Source of the DNA: Gordonia sp. SL306
GTDB taxonomy: Bacteria > Actinomycetota > Actinomycetes > Mycobacteriales > Mycobacteriaceae
Assembly (NCBI RefSeq): GCF_026625785.1
Contig: NZ_CP113063.1
Coordinates: 1,240,001 to 1,304,000 of the forward strand
Direction: 5' to 3'
DNA: 64,000 bases
Part shown: piece after piece, positions 26,818 through 34,495 of the stretch
Layout of the letters: each line of letters starts with the position of its first letter
Position numbering within the stretch: position 1 is the stretch's first letter
The notes under the pieces: model-generated
What the model was told of the DNA's origin: nothing
The model's input: the letters and a program-made list of their open reading frames with translations, nothing else
The model's database searches: none
Made by a program: the position numbers and the translations under genes

Positions 26818-28101
26818 ATGAACGGGGACGCCAGCTCACCAGCACCAGGATCGAATGCCCGCGAGTTCGACGTCGTCGTATTCGGTGTCACCGGGTTCGT
26901 CGGCGAACTGACCGCCCGATATCTCGCCGAGCACGCGCCGACCGGCACCAGGGTCGCGCTGGCGGGACGGTCGGAGACCAAGCTGGCGGCCACCCGCAAA
27001 CGGCTGCCGGCCCGCGCCCACGATTGGCCGCTGATCGTCGCCGACTCGTCGTCGCCCGCATCGCTCGACGCGATGGTCGCCCGCACCCGGGTCATCTGCA
27101 CCACCGTCGGGCCCTACCTCCGCTATGGCGAGGCACTGGTGGTCGCGGCGGCGAGCGCAGGCACCGACTACGTCGACCTCACCGGCGAGGCCCCCTTCGT
27201 CCATTTCTCCATCAACAAGGCGCACGAGACCGCCGTCGCGACCGGCGCCCGGATCGTCCATTCCTGCGGGTTCGACTCCGTTCCCTCGGACCTCGGCGCC
27301 TACCTGCTGTACAAGAAGATCGCCGACGACAAGGCGGGCGAACTCACCGACACGACCTTTGTGGTCAAGTCGTTCAAGGGCGGCATCTCCGGCGGCACCT
27401 TCGATTCGGTGCGGGTCATCGCCGAGCAGTCACGCGACGCCGAGACGCGGAGGTTGCTGCTCAATCCGCACTCGCTGTCGGGTGAGCCCGGCAACACGCC
27501 GCGGGTGTCGATGTCGTCGGAGCCCAGCGACATGACGATGATCAGCGCCAAGAAGGTCGACCCGTCGATGCGCGGGACGTTGGCCCCGTTCTTCATGGCG
27601 GCGTCCAACACCCGGATCGTGCGCCGGACCGACGCCCTCCTCGACAACGCGTACGGCAAGGACTTCCGGTACGCGGAGACAATGTCGGTCGGCCAGGTCC
27701 CCGGGGTCTCCACACTCATCGCCGGTGTCGTCGCGGTGGGCACCGGCGTCTTCCTCGGCGCGATGAGCTTCGGCCCGACCCGCAAGCTCCTCGACCGCCT
27801 GCTCCCCAAGCCCGGCGAGGGACCGAGCGAAAAGGTCCGGGAGAAGGGATCTTTCGTCACCGAGACCTACACCACCACGACCACCGGCCGCCGCTACCGC
27901 TCGCGGATGCGCATGAAGGGCGACCCCGGTTACAAGGCGACTGCCATCATGCTCGGCGAGAGCGCCCTGACGCTGGCCCTCGAACGCGACCGACTGTCGA
28001 GCCTGACCGGCGTGCTGACCCCGGCCGCGGCCATGGGCGACGTCCTCGCCAACCGCCTCCGCACCGCCGGTGCCACCCTCGACGCCGTCGAGCTCACCTG
28101 A
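26818..28101 (+). CDS. Saccharopine-dehydrogenase-like trans-acting enoyl reductase
   Basis: A 427-residue protein with an N-terminal NAD(P)-binding fold (VVVFGVTGFVGELTARYL and ALAGRSETKLAATRK), then CTTVGPYLRYGEALVVAAA and the catalytic-region CGFDSVPSDLGAYLLY. This matches mycobacterial Rv2449c and Rv2953. Rv2953 is a trans-acting enoyl reductase for phthiocerol and phenolphthiocerol lipids. A hydrophobic segment (near residues 300-325) suggests membrane association. The partner synthase here is unknown. A 21-base phased repeat begins just after its stop. Confidence 0.85.
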   Translation: MNGDASSPAPGSNAREFDVVVFGVTGFVGELTARYLAEHAPTGTRVALAGRSETKLAATRKRLPARAHDWPLIVADSSSPASLDAMVARTRVICTTVGPYLRYGEALVVAAASAGTDYVDLTGEAPFVHFSINKAHETAVATGARIVHSCGFDSVPSDLGAYLLYKKIADDKAGELTDTTFVVKSFKGGISGGTFDSVRVIAEQSRDAETRRLLLNPHSLSGEPGNTPRVSMSSEPSDMTMISAKKVDPSMRGTLAPFFMAASNTRIVRRTDALLDNAYGKDFRYAETMSVGQVPGVSTLIAGVVAVGTGVFLGAMSFGPTRKLLDRLLPKPGEGPSEKVREKGSFVTETYTTTTTGRRYRSRMRMKGDPGYKATAIMLGESALTLALERDRLSSLTGVLTPAAAMGDVLANRLRTAGATLDAVELT

Positions 28102-28103
28102 CC

Positions 28104-28160
28104 CCGCCGACGGCAACCGGAATCCCGCCGACAGCAACCTCTTTCGCGCCGACGGCAACG
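28104..28160. repeat. 21-base phased repeat (copy 2)
   Basis: Three units start at 28106, 28127 and 28148, exactly 21 bases apart. Each begins GCCGACGGCAAC or GCCGACAGCAAC. They fill most of the 59-base gap between two convergent genes. The same unit and period are found at 12781 and 59807. Confidence 0.8.
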
Positions 28161-29972
28161 TCAGACGATGACCGCCGCGCCCTCGATCGGCTTCACCGCG
28201 TCCACTGCCCGCCGCGGGATCGACGGAATCCCGTCCCCGGGCAGCGTGTCGGTCTCGGTGACGGCCGGACCGGCGCCGCTGCCCTGGGCCACCAGCGTGC
28301 CGTAGAGCCTGGGCTCCCCTCCGGCATCCCGCTCGCCCTGCACCGAGGTGACCGCGTACGACCCCTCTGGCAGGTCGATCCGATGTGTCCCACCGGCTTC
28401 CACGACGTAGAAGTCGGTTTGCGGCAACGTGTTCGACGCCGCGCCACCGGTGAACACGGTGACCGCGATGTCCTGGTCGCTGTCGTTGTGGATGGTCAGC
28501 CCACCGGTGTCGGTCGTGTAGTAGACGCCGTCCGCCGCCCCGTCGGCGCCGGTCGCGAAGGTCGGCCACAGGATGCCGGTCGCCAGACCGTCCGACGGGT
28601 CCCAGAACCGGTCGTCCGGATCGGCGACGGGATCGGCGGTGTCGCGGATCGCCCCGCCGAACGGATTGAAGTTGTAGCTCAGCGTCTGGTCATCCTGCAC
28701 GACGACCATGCCGTAGATGATGGCGCGCCCGGCCGGATCACGTTGCCCCTGCATCACATAGCCGGAGATGTCGCCGGAGGCATCGATCGTCGTCGAGCCA
28801 CCCGCGGGAACCACGTACACGCCGTCACCGTGCGGAACGTTGAACTGATCCACCGCGATGATCGCGACATCCGTGTCGGTCGTGTTGGTGAACGTGATCG
28901 TGTCGGCATCGGTGTCGTAGGTGTAGGTGATGCCGTCGTTGTCGACGATCCGGTAGTTGTCACCGATCAGCACCTGGAAGTCCGAGGGGTCGAGGTACTT
29001 GTTCCCCGGATCGATGCCGGACCACACCAGCCGTGCAGTGAGAACCTTGATCGCCTGGGCAAACAGGGAATCGTCGGTGTCGGCCGCCGCCGGCCGGGTT
29101 CCCGACGACAGCTCGGCGACGGTCTGCGTCGGTAGAGTGAACCGCTCGCCCGGCCCCAGCAGACCGACGTAATCGGTGCCGTCGTCGCGGCTACGCCTGC
29201 TGAGCACACCGGCCGTCACGAGACTCTGGTTGAGGAAGATCAGGCCGTCGCGGCCGGGTCCGTTCACCAGCCGGTAGAAAACACCCGAGCCGAGCGCCGC
29301 CAAGGCGGTAGTGGTGCCCGGTTCGCCGACGAACTCGTCGACCGGCTCGATTGTCGACGATGTCGCGTTGCCGGAATCGGGTACCACCGCGGCGGTCGGG
29401 TCGGGCGACGTCCGTGTCGCGGAGGGAGACGTACCCGCGCGATGGCGGCCCGGCGACGTCGGGTCGGCACGGTGGCGGCCCGACGTATGGGTGCCGGCAT
29501 GATGCCGCCCCGACGACTCGGACTGCGACGGCGACGGGGTCGTCGGCGTCGGAGCCGACGACTCCTCGGCGGGCTGCTGCTCCGGTGTTTCGGGAGCGGG
29601 TGCCTCGGGAGCGGGCGTTTCGGGAGCGGGCGTTTCGGGAGATGCGGTGTCCCCGGCCGCGGCGCCCTCGGGGTCGGCCGGGTGCTCGGTCGTCGCGCCC
29701 GAAGGCTCCTCCGTGCTCGGGGCGTCGGGTGCAGAGGTCGACTCCCCGGTCTCCCCCGTCGAAGGCACGTCATCGGTTTGACCCGCGCCTGCGTCCGTCG
29801 TCGCCGATCCGGAGCCCGCATCAGACGGCGACGAGACGCCGGCGTCGGTTCCGGTGCCGTCATCCGCCGCGGCGATCGCGGCAGGCGCAGCGATCACCAG
29901 AGCGGCAGCGATGCCCGATGTGGCGACGATTCGCCGGGTCCGACTCAGCCTGTGCACCGACGATCTCGTCAT
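28161..29972 (-). CDS. Secreted low-complexity protein with duplicated beta domain
   Basis: A 603-residue exported protein I do not recognise. A signal peptide is clear: a basic start with RTRR, a hydrophobic IAAALVIAAPAAI and an AAA-type cleavage site near residue 35. Residues about 35-200 are rich in Ala, Pro, Thr, Ser and Glu. They include a 15-base DNA tandem repeat (29593-29641) encoding PETPA/PEAPA units, and His/Arg-Gly-rich SGRHRAG units. The C-terminal 250 residues hold two related beta-rich modules. Each has a TITFTN or LTIHND strand, a DVAI/DIAV pair, a VVPAGGS or VVEAGGT turn and a QGQRD/QGERD...YG end. No sortase or lipid anchor is seen. Confidence 0.75.
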   Translation of the reverse strand: MTRSSVHRLSRTRRIVATSGIAAALVIAAPAAIAAADDGTGTDAGVSSPSDAGSGSATTDAGAGQTDDVPSTGETGESTSAPDAPSTEEPSGATTEHPADPEGAAAGDTASPETPAPETPAPEAPAPETPEQQPAEESSAPTPTTPSPSQSESSGRHHAGTHTSGRHRADPTSPGRHRAGTSPSATRTSPDPTAAVVPDSGNATSSTIEPVDEFVGEPGTTTALAALGSGVFYRLVNGPGRDGLIFLNQSLVTAGVLSRRSRDDGTDYVGLLGPGERFTLPTQTVAELSSGTRPAAADTDDSLFAQAIKVLTARLVWSGIDPGNKYLDPSDFQVLIGDNYRIVDNDGITYTYDTDADTITFTNTTDTDVAIIAVDQFNVPHGDGVYVVPAGGSTTIDASGDISGYVMQGQRDPAGRAIIYGMVVVQDDQTLSYNFNPFGGAIRDTADPVADPDDRFWDPSDGLATGILWPTFATGADGAADGVYYTTDTGGLTIHNDSDQDIAVTVFTGGAASNTLPQTDFYVVEAGGTHRIDLPEGSYAVTSVQGERDAGGEPRLYGTLVAQGSGAGPAVTETDTLPGDGIPSIPRRAVDAVKPIEGAAVIV

Positions 29973-30093
29973 TTCAGCCCTTCAGCGTCACGACCGCTCC
30001 GAATCCCGGGAAATTGTCGCCGGGATGGTCAAGAGTTCGATCGCGAGAAAGGCCCGCGGCGTTACCGATTCGACAGGTCGCCGCCGCGAATCG

Positions 30094-30747
30094 TTATTGC
30101 TGGCCGGGATTGAGCTTGATGAAAAGTGCGTCCATCTCGGCGCAGAGCCGGTCGCCGTCGTGGATCGTGCCCTTGATGAACACTTTCCGGCCGTCGACCT
30201 TCTCGGCCCAGGTCCGGCATTGCAGAGGCGTGTTCAACGGGGTGATCGATCGGTACTGCACGGTGAGATAGGCGGTCCGGCTGACGCCCTGGATTGCCAC
30301 CGCCGATGCGTATCCGCCGAGATCGTCGAACGCCACCGCGACCTGACCACCGTGCGCGGCCTTGTTGCCACCGAGGTGGAAATCGCGGAAGGTCACGGTC
30401 GCGAAGACACCGTCGTCGTTGACGTCGGTGACCTCGAACGGCGGCAGGGTGATGTTGCCACGGGCGGGCAGATCGATCCGCGTTCCGGCAGGTGAATGCC
30501 ACTCGTCGATCCGGACCGCGGCGAGTTTCTCGTTGATGGCGGCGAGCTCATCGATCAGTTCGTCGGTCAGTTCGGGCGTCGGGCAGGCGTAGCGCGCGCG
30601 GTCCATGAGCGTGCGGACCTGCTCGCTGAACTCTCCGTACCGCGGGCCGCCTCGTTCGGTCGTGATGGCCGTGTGCGCGCGGAAGCCACCCTCATGGGGA
30701 TCCTCCACTTCGGTGGAAGTATCGGGACTGACGGCACCATCACTCAT
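30094..30747 (-). CDS. PaaI-family hotdog thioesterase
   Basis: A 217-residue protein whose C-terminal 120 residues form a hotdog thioesterase domain: GNKAAHGGQVAVAFDDLGGYAS contains the HGG motif and catalytic Asp of PaaI-type enzymes, followed by YLTVQYRSITPLN. The start is MSDGAVSPDTS; a slightly longer form is possible. It probably hydrolyses an acyl-CoA. The small membrane protein gene lies 25 bases upstream on the same strand and menB is divergent. DHNA-CoA thioesterases of menaquinone synthesis are hotdog enzymes, so a role after MenB is possible; the evidence is only proximity. Confidence 0.82.
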   Translation of the reverse strand: MSDGAVSPDTSTEVEDPHEGGFRAHTAITTERGGPRYGEFSEQVRTLMDRARYACPTPELTDELIDELAAINEKLAAVRIDEWHSPAGTRIDLPARGNITLPPFEVTDVNDDGVFATVTFRDFHLGGNKAAHGGQVAVAFDDLGGYASAVAIQGVSRTAYLTVQYRSITPLNTPLQCRTWAEKVDGRKVFIKGTIHDGDRLCAEMDALFIKLNPGQQ

Positions 30748-30771
30748 GGAGCAACCGTATAGAACGGACAA

Positions 30772-30942
30772 TCAGCGGTCGCGACGTGCCCGGGGAGGGA
30801 GGTCGAGCGGGCGGCCGCCGATCTCACCCGGCTTCTCGTTTCGGTCGCGCAGACGCACTGCCCGGGCGATCACGAGCGCAAGCACCACCGCGACCGTCAC
30901 CCACACGGTGACGATGATCGCGACGACGATCCAGCCCGACAT
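30772..30942 (-). CDS. Small single-span membrane protein
   Basis: A 56-residue protein starting MSGWIVVAIIVTVWVTV, with one transmembrane helix through VIARAV, then an Arg/Lys/Pro-rich cytoplasmic tail (NEKPGEIGGRPLDLPPRARR). It lies upstream of the thioesterase in the same direction, with 24 bases between them, and is divergent from menB. No family is recognised. The longer frame upstream (to 31029) lacks support. Confidence 0.6.
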   Translation of the reverse strand: MSGWIVVAIIVTVWVTVAVVLALVIARAVRLRDRNEKPGEIGGRPLDLPPRARRDR

Positions 30943-31069
30943 CTGTTCAGCATGCCAAAGGTCGGCACCTATCCACCACTCGTGCCCACGTGGAACTGCC
31001 GGTTCATCGTGGCGCGATCTTCCGTACACCCGCGAACGTTTCTCGCGCCGTGCGTCCTAGGCTGTCGAC

Positions 31070-32035
31070 ATGAGCAACTCCGCTTCCGATCCTGGCCAGC
31101 CGTTCGACGCCGAACAGTGGGCGGCGGTGCCGGGCTTCACCGACCTCACCGACATCACGTACCACCGGCATACCGGACCGGGGCGCGCCAACGGAATCGT
31201 CCGCATCGCCTTCGACCGGCCGGAGATCCGCAACGCGTTCCGGCCACATACTGTCGACGAGTTGTACCGCGCCCTCGACCACGCTCGCCGCTCCCCCGAT
31301 GTCGGCACGGTGTTGCTCACCGGCAACGGCCCGAGCCCCAAGGACGGCGGCTGGGCGTTCTGCAGCGGTGGAGATCAGCGGATCCGCGGGCGCTCGGGGT
31401 ACCAATACGCCACCAGCCACGATTCCGACGTCACCGGAGCCGGCGCCGACACCGTCGACGACGCGCGCGTTAAGGCCGAAGGCGGCCGTCTCCACATCCT
31501 CGAGGTTCAGCGCCTGATCCGCACCATGCCCAAGGTCGTGATCGCGGTGGTCAACGGATGGGCAGCCGGCGGCGGCCATTCCCTGCACTCGGTGTGCGAC
31601 CTGACCATCGCCTCACGTGAGCACGCACGGTTCAAACAGACCGACGCCGACGTCGGCTCCTTCGACGCCGGATACGGCAGCGCCTACCTCGCCAAGCAGG
31701 TCGGCCAGAAGTTCGCCCGCGAGATCTTCTTCCTCGGCGAGGCCTACGACGCGGAGACCATGTATCAGATGGGCGCGGTCAATCGCGTTGTCGCACATGT
31801 CGACCTCGAGAAGACCGCCATCGAGTGGGGACGCAAGATCAACGGCAAGTCGCCGACGGCGCAGCGCATGCTGAAGTTCGCGTTCAACCTCACCGACGAC
31901 GGCCTCATGGGGCAACAGGTCTTCGCCGGCGAGGCGACACGATTGGCGTACATGACCGACGAGGCGGTCGAGGGGCGAGACGCGTTCCTGGAGAAGCGGT
32001 CTCCGGACTGGGACGCGTTTCCGTACTACTACTGA
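31070..32035 (+). CDS. menB: 1,4-dihydroxy-2-naphthoyl-CoA synthase
   Basis: A 321-residue crotonase-fold enzyme that closes the ring of o-succinylbenzoyl-CoA in menaquinone synthesis. It shows the MenB-specific features FDRPEIRNAFRPHTVDEL, AFCSGGDQRIRG, VVNGWAAGGGHSLHSVCDL, DADVGSFDAGYGSAYLA and the C-terminal SPDWDAFPYYY. Length matches actinobacterial MenB. It is divergent from the small membrane protein/thioesterase pair. Downstream, where M. tuberculosis has genes leading to pitA, the polysaccharide locus begins. Confidence 0.97.
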   Translation: MSNSASDPGQPFDAEQWAAVPGFTDLTDITYHRHTGPGRANGIVRIAFDRPEIRNAFRPHTVDELYRALDHARRSPDVGTVLLTGNGPSPKDGGWAFCSGGDQRIRGRSGYQYATSHDSDVTGAGADTVDDARVKAEGGRLHILEVQRLIRTMPKVVIAVVNGWAAGGGHSLHSVCDLTIASREHARFKQTDADVGSFDAGYGSAYLAKQVGQKFAREIFFLGEAYDAETMYQMGAVNRVVAHVDLEKTAIEWGRKINGKSPTAQRMLKFAFNLTDDGLMGQQVFAGEATRLAYMTDEAVEGRDAFLEKRSPDWDAFPYYY

Positions 32036-32086
32036 GACATCGACGCACTCTGGGGATGATCGCAGCGGTGCCAGGTTCCGAGCCGA

Positions 32087-33265
32087 TCACCGGATGCGTG
32101 CCGAGGGTCTTCCGAACAGGTACCCCTGGGCGAAATCGAAACCCAGCTCCTGGAGCTCGGGAATGATCGCCTCGTCCTCCACTCCCTCCGCGACCATCGT
32201 TACCCCCGTCGCCTGGGCAACGTCACAGATCGCGTGCACCAGCGCGCGACTGGAGGCGTCATCGGGTATCTGGTCCACCAGATTCTTGTCAACCTTCAGA
32301 ACGCCTATCGGGAGGTCGCGGACATACCGAAGCGCGGAAAACCCAGAACCGAGATCGTCCACGCAGATGATGCATCCGATCTCATGCAACTGCTGCACTG
32401 CAAGCGCAGCCGGGGTCCCGAGCCCGACCGCCTCGTTCTCGCTGAGCTCGATCCAGATTTGTCCGGGTTCAACACCATTCGTATCGACCAACTCCTGCGT
32501 GTACGTCCCGATCGCGCTGTCCCACAACTGTTGTGCGGACAAGTTGATGGCGACAAAAGCTTCCTCACCGATTGCAGGAACGATTTCTGACGACAGTGCC
32601 CGGACGGCTTCCCCGATCGCATGCCTGCCGATGGGCACGATCAACGAGGTCTCTTCGGCCACGGAGAGAAACGCATCAGGCGACAGCAGCCCAGCTTCGG
32701 TATTCCAGCGCAGGAGCGACTCATACCCGACGGTCCGCCTGTCCGGGAGGGTGACGATCGGCTGGTAGTGGAGCACGAAGTCGTTGTCGTCGGATCGGCT
32801 CAGACGGGTTGCGATCTCGACATCCTCGCGGATGCGAACGGGCGTCGTCGGGTCGGCGAACACCACATTGTGTTGCCGCGTGATGGCAGTCGACAGAGCG
32901 GAGTCGGCAAACTGCGTGAGAGCATCCGACGTGGCCACACTGGGCAGGTCCGCGCTGACCGCGACGCCTGCACAGATGTCCAGAAAACACGCCACCCCAC
33001 CCATCTCCAGCCGCCGAGAGCTCAGGCTTCCTCTCACGGCGCTGACGAGCCCTTCGAGGCCGGGTTCAGTCGGCGGCAGCCAGATCAGCCACTCAAACGC
33101 TGAGCGCCGCTCAAAATTCGCCGTCGGACTCAACGGCCGCAACACCTCATCAACGAATCGGTCGGCGATCAAAGCCGATTCGGCTCGGCCATAGGCCACG
33201 GCAGCCCGGTGGTACGGGTCTGCAGCCATCGCGATCGCTGTCGTTCCCGCGAGTCCGCGCTTCAT
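32087..33265 (-). CDS. EAL-domain protein (c-di-GMP phosphodiesterase, predicted)
   Basis: A 392-residue protein with a C-terminal EAL domain (about residues 155-392). Key motifs are VGYESLLRW (ESL in place of EAL, keeping the Glu), FVAINLSAQQL, ELSENEAV, CVDDLGSGFSALRYV, LKVDKNLVD, AEGVEDEA and FAQGYLFGRP. The catalytic Glu, Asn, Asp and Lys positions look intact, so activity is likely. The N-terminal 150 residues could be a degenerate GGDEF-like or unknown sensor domain; no membrane span is seen. It converges on menB and borders the polysaccharide locus, whose other edge carries a GGDEF protein. Confidence 0.85.
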   Translation of the reverse strand: MKRGLAGTTAIAMAADPYHRAAVAYGRAESALIADRFVDEVLRPLSPTANFERRSAFEWLIWLPPTEPGLEGLVSAVRGSLSSRRLEMGGVACFLDICAGVAVSADLPSVATSDALTQFADSALSTAITRQHNVVFADPTTPVRIREDVEIATRLSRSDDNDFVLHYQPIVTLPDRRTVGYESLLRWNTEAGLLSPDAFLSVAEETSLIVPIGRHAIGEAVRALSSEIVPAIGEEAFVAINLSAQQLWDSAIGTYTQELVDTNGVEPGQIWIELSENEAVGLGTPAALAVQQLHEIGCIICVDDLGSGFSALRYVRDLPIGVLKVDKNLVDQIPDDASSRALVHAICDVAQATGVTMVAEGVEDEAIIPELQELGFDFAQGYLFGRPSARIR

Positions 33266-33569
33266 CACCGGCGCCCCGTCCTCAAATCTGGCCTCGGTCG
33301 GCCAGTACCCTGCCAGTGTATGTCCAAGTGCATCGACTCGGGGACGCCGATACTGCGCATGTTTTTGTCGATAGGCCGGGTTTGCTTGAGCCTGACGATG
33401 TCCCGCGGCGCATAAGATGCAGATGGCCGGGTGCGCCTACAGTTCAACAAGTCCCTACTCGCCGGCGCCTACGGCAGGTTCAGGGAGCCGACAATCCACG
33501 TGCCTTGTTCGGGTTATGATCTGTGCGAGCGATCGCCGGTTGACCGATGCGGACCCGACGGAGGTTGGA
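33266..33569. other. Intergenic region before the GT2 gene
   Basis: About 300 bases between the divergent EAL and glycosyltransferase genes. It is lower in GC than its surroundings. TATGAT at 33515-33520 could be a -10 box for the glycosyltransferase, although no good -35 is seen at the right distance. Open frames through this region (33417 and 33431) have no family-like sequence. I see no other feature. Confidence 0.4.
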
Positions 33570-34490
33570 GTGCAGCAGCTTCTGAGTGTTTGCGTGCCGC
33601 TGTTCAACAGCGCCGATACGGTTCAGAAGTGCCTGGAGAGCGTTCTATCGCAGTCCTACGGCGACTTCGAGTGCCTGGTTGTGGACAACGCCTCCACCGA
33701 TTCGACGGTCGAGCGTGTCCTTCAGTTCGACGACCCACGCATACGACTCGTGCGCAACGAACGAAATATCGGGCTGGTGGGCAATCACAACCGATGCGTC
33801 GAACTCGCACGCGGCAGCGTCATGCAGTTCGTACACGGAGATGACTGGCTCCTACCGAACTGCCTCGAACTTCTCCTGCCCTTCTTCGACGATCCCGACG
33901 TGGTCCTCGCCTTCGCACCGCGCATCGTGGAGACCGACGACACCGAATGGAAAGCGAGATACGCGCGTCTCGAGACACCATTGGCACCTTTGGCGACCAT
34001 CAACAACGGGCAGGAACTGATCCGTCGATACCTCGACGCCGGCGCCGGAGGCAATCCGATCGGTGAACCCACCGCCGTGATGGTTCGACGCGAAACCCTG
34101 ATCAAGGCCGGCGGCTTCCGGGTCGACGTACCGCAGCTACAGGACATCGAGGCGTGGCTGCGCGTCATCGCATTGGGCCATGTCGCATACGTGGACGACG
34201 AGCTGACGGTGCGATGGCACCATTCCGGCTCCGAGACCGATCTCCATCAAGGAGCGCCCTCCATCGACCGCATGTGGGTCATGACCGGACTGATGAACTG
34301 TCGCGAGTTGGATAACTCGTTGCGGCGACGCGCATTTACGCTGTGGCTGCGATCATTCGCACACGTCCCCGAGGACCTGGTCCGCAATCCCAGCGGGCAG
34401 CGCATGCAGTTGCTCAACCGCCTTGCTCGTCAGTTGGCGGCAACCGCGCGAACCACTCCCCTGACGTTCGGCGAAGGCACGAATCCCTGA
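33570..34490 (+). CDS. Glycosyltransferase family 2
   Basis: A 306-residue GT-A inverting glycosyltransferase. It begins QQLLSVCVPLFNSADTVQKC, has VVDNASTDST and the metal-binding HGDDWLLP (DxD-like), and an IEAWLRVIALG acceptor-side motif. The GTG start has a strong GGAGGTTGGA ribosome site; a longer reading frame upstream is not family-like. No transmembrane segment, so it acts in the cytoplasm. It is the only plus-strand gene inside the polysaccharide locus and ends five bases from the convergent two-domain glycosyltransferase. Confidence 0.88.
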   Translation: MQQLLSVCVPLFNSADTVQKCLESVLSQSYGDFECLVVDNASTDSTVERVLQFDDPRIRLVRNERNIGLVGNHNRCVELARGSVMQFVHGDDWLLPNCLELLLPFFDDPDVVLAFAPRIVETDDTEWKARYARLETPLAPLATINNGQELIRRYLDAGAGGNPIGEPTAVMVRRETLIKAGGFRVDVPQLQDIEAWLRVIALGHVAYVDDELTVRWHHSGSETDLHQGAPSIDRMWVMTGLMNCRELDNSLRRRAFTLWLRSFAHVPEDLVRNPSGQRMQLLNRLARQLAATARTTPLTFGEGTNP

Positions 34491-34495
34491 CACGA

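Noticed and set aside
33417..33569. N-terminal extension of the GT2 gene to 33417
   Set aside because: The extra residues are not family-like, and a strong ribosome site sits right before the GTG at 33570.
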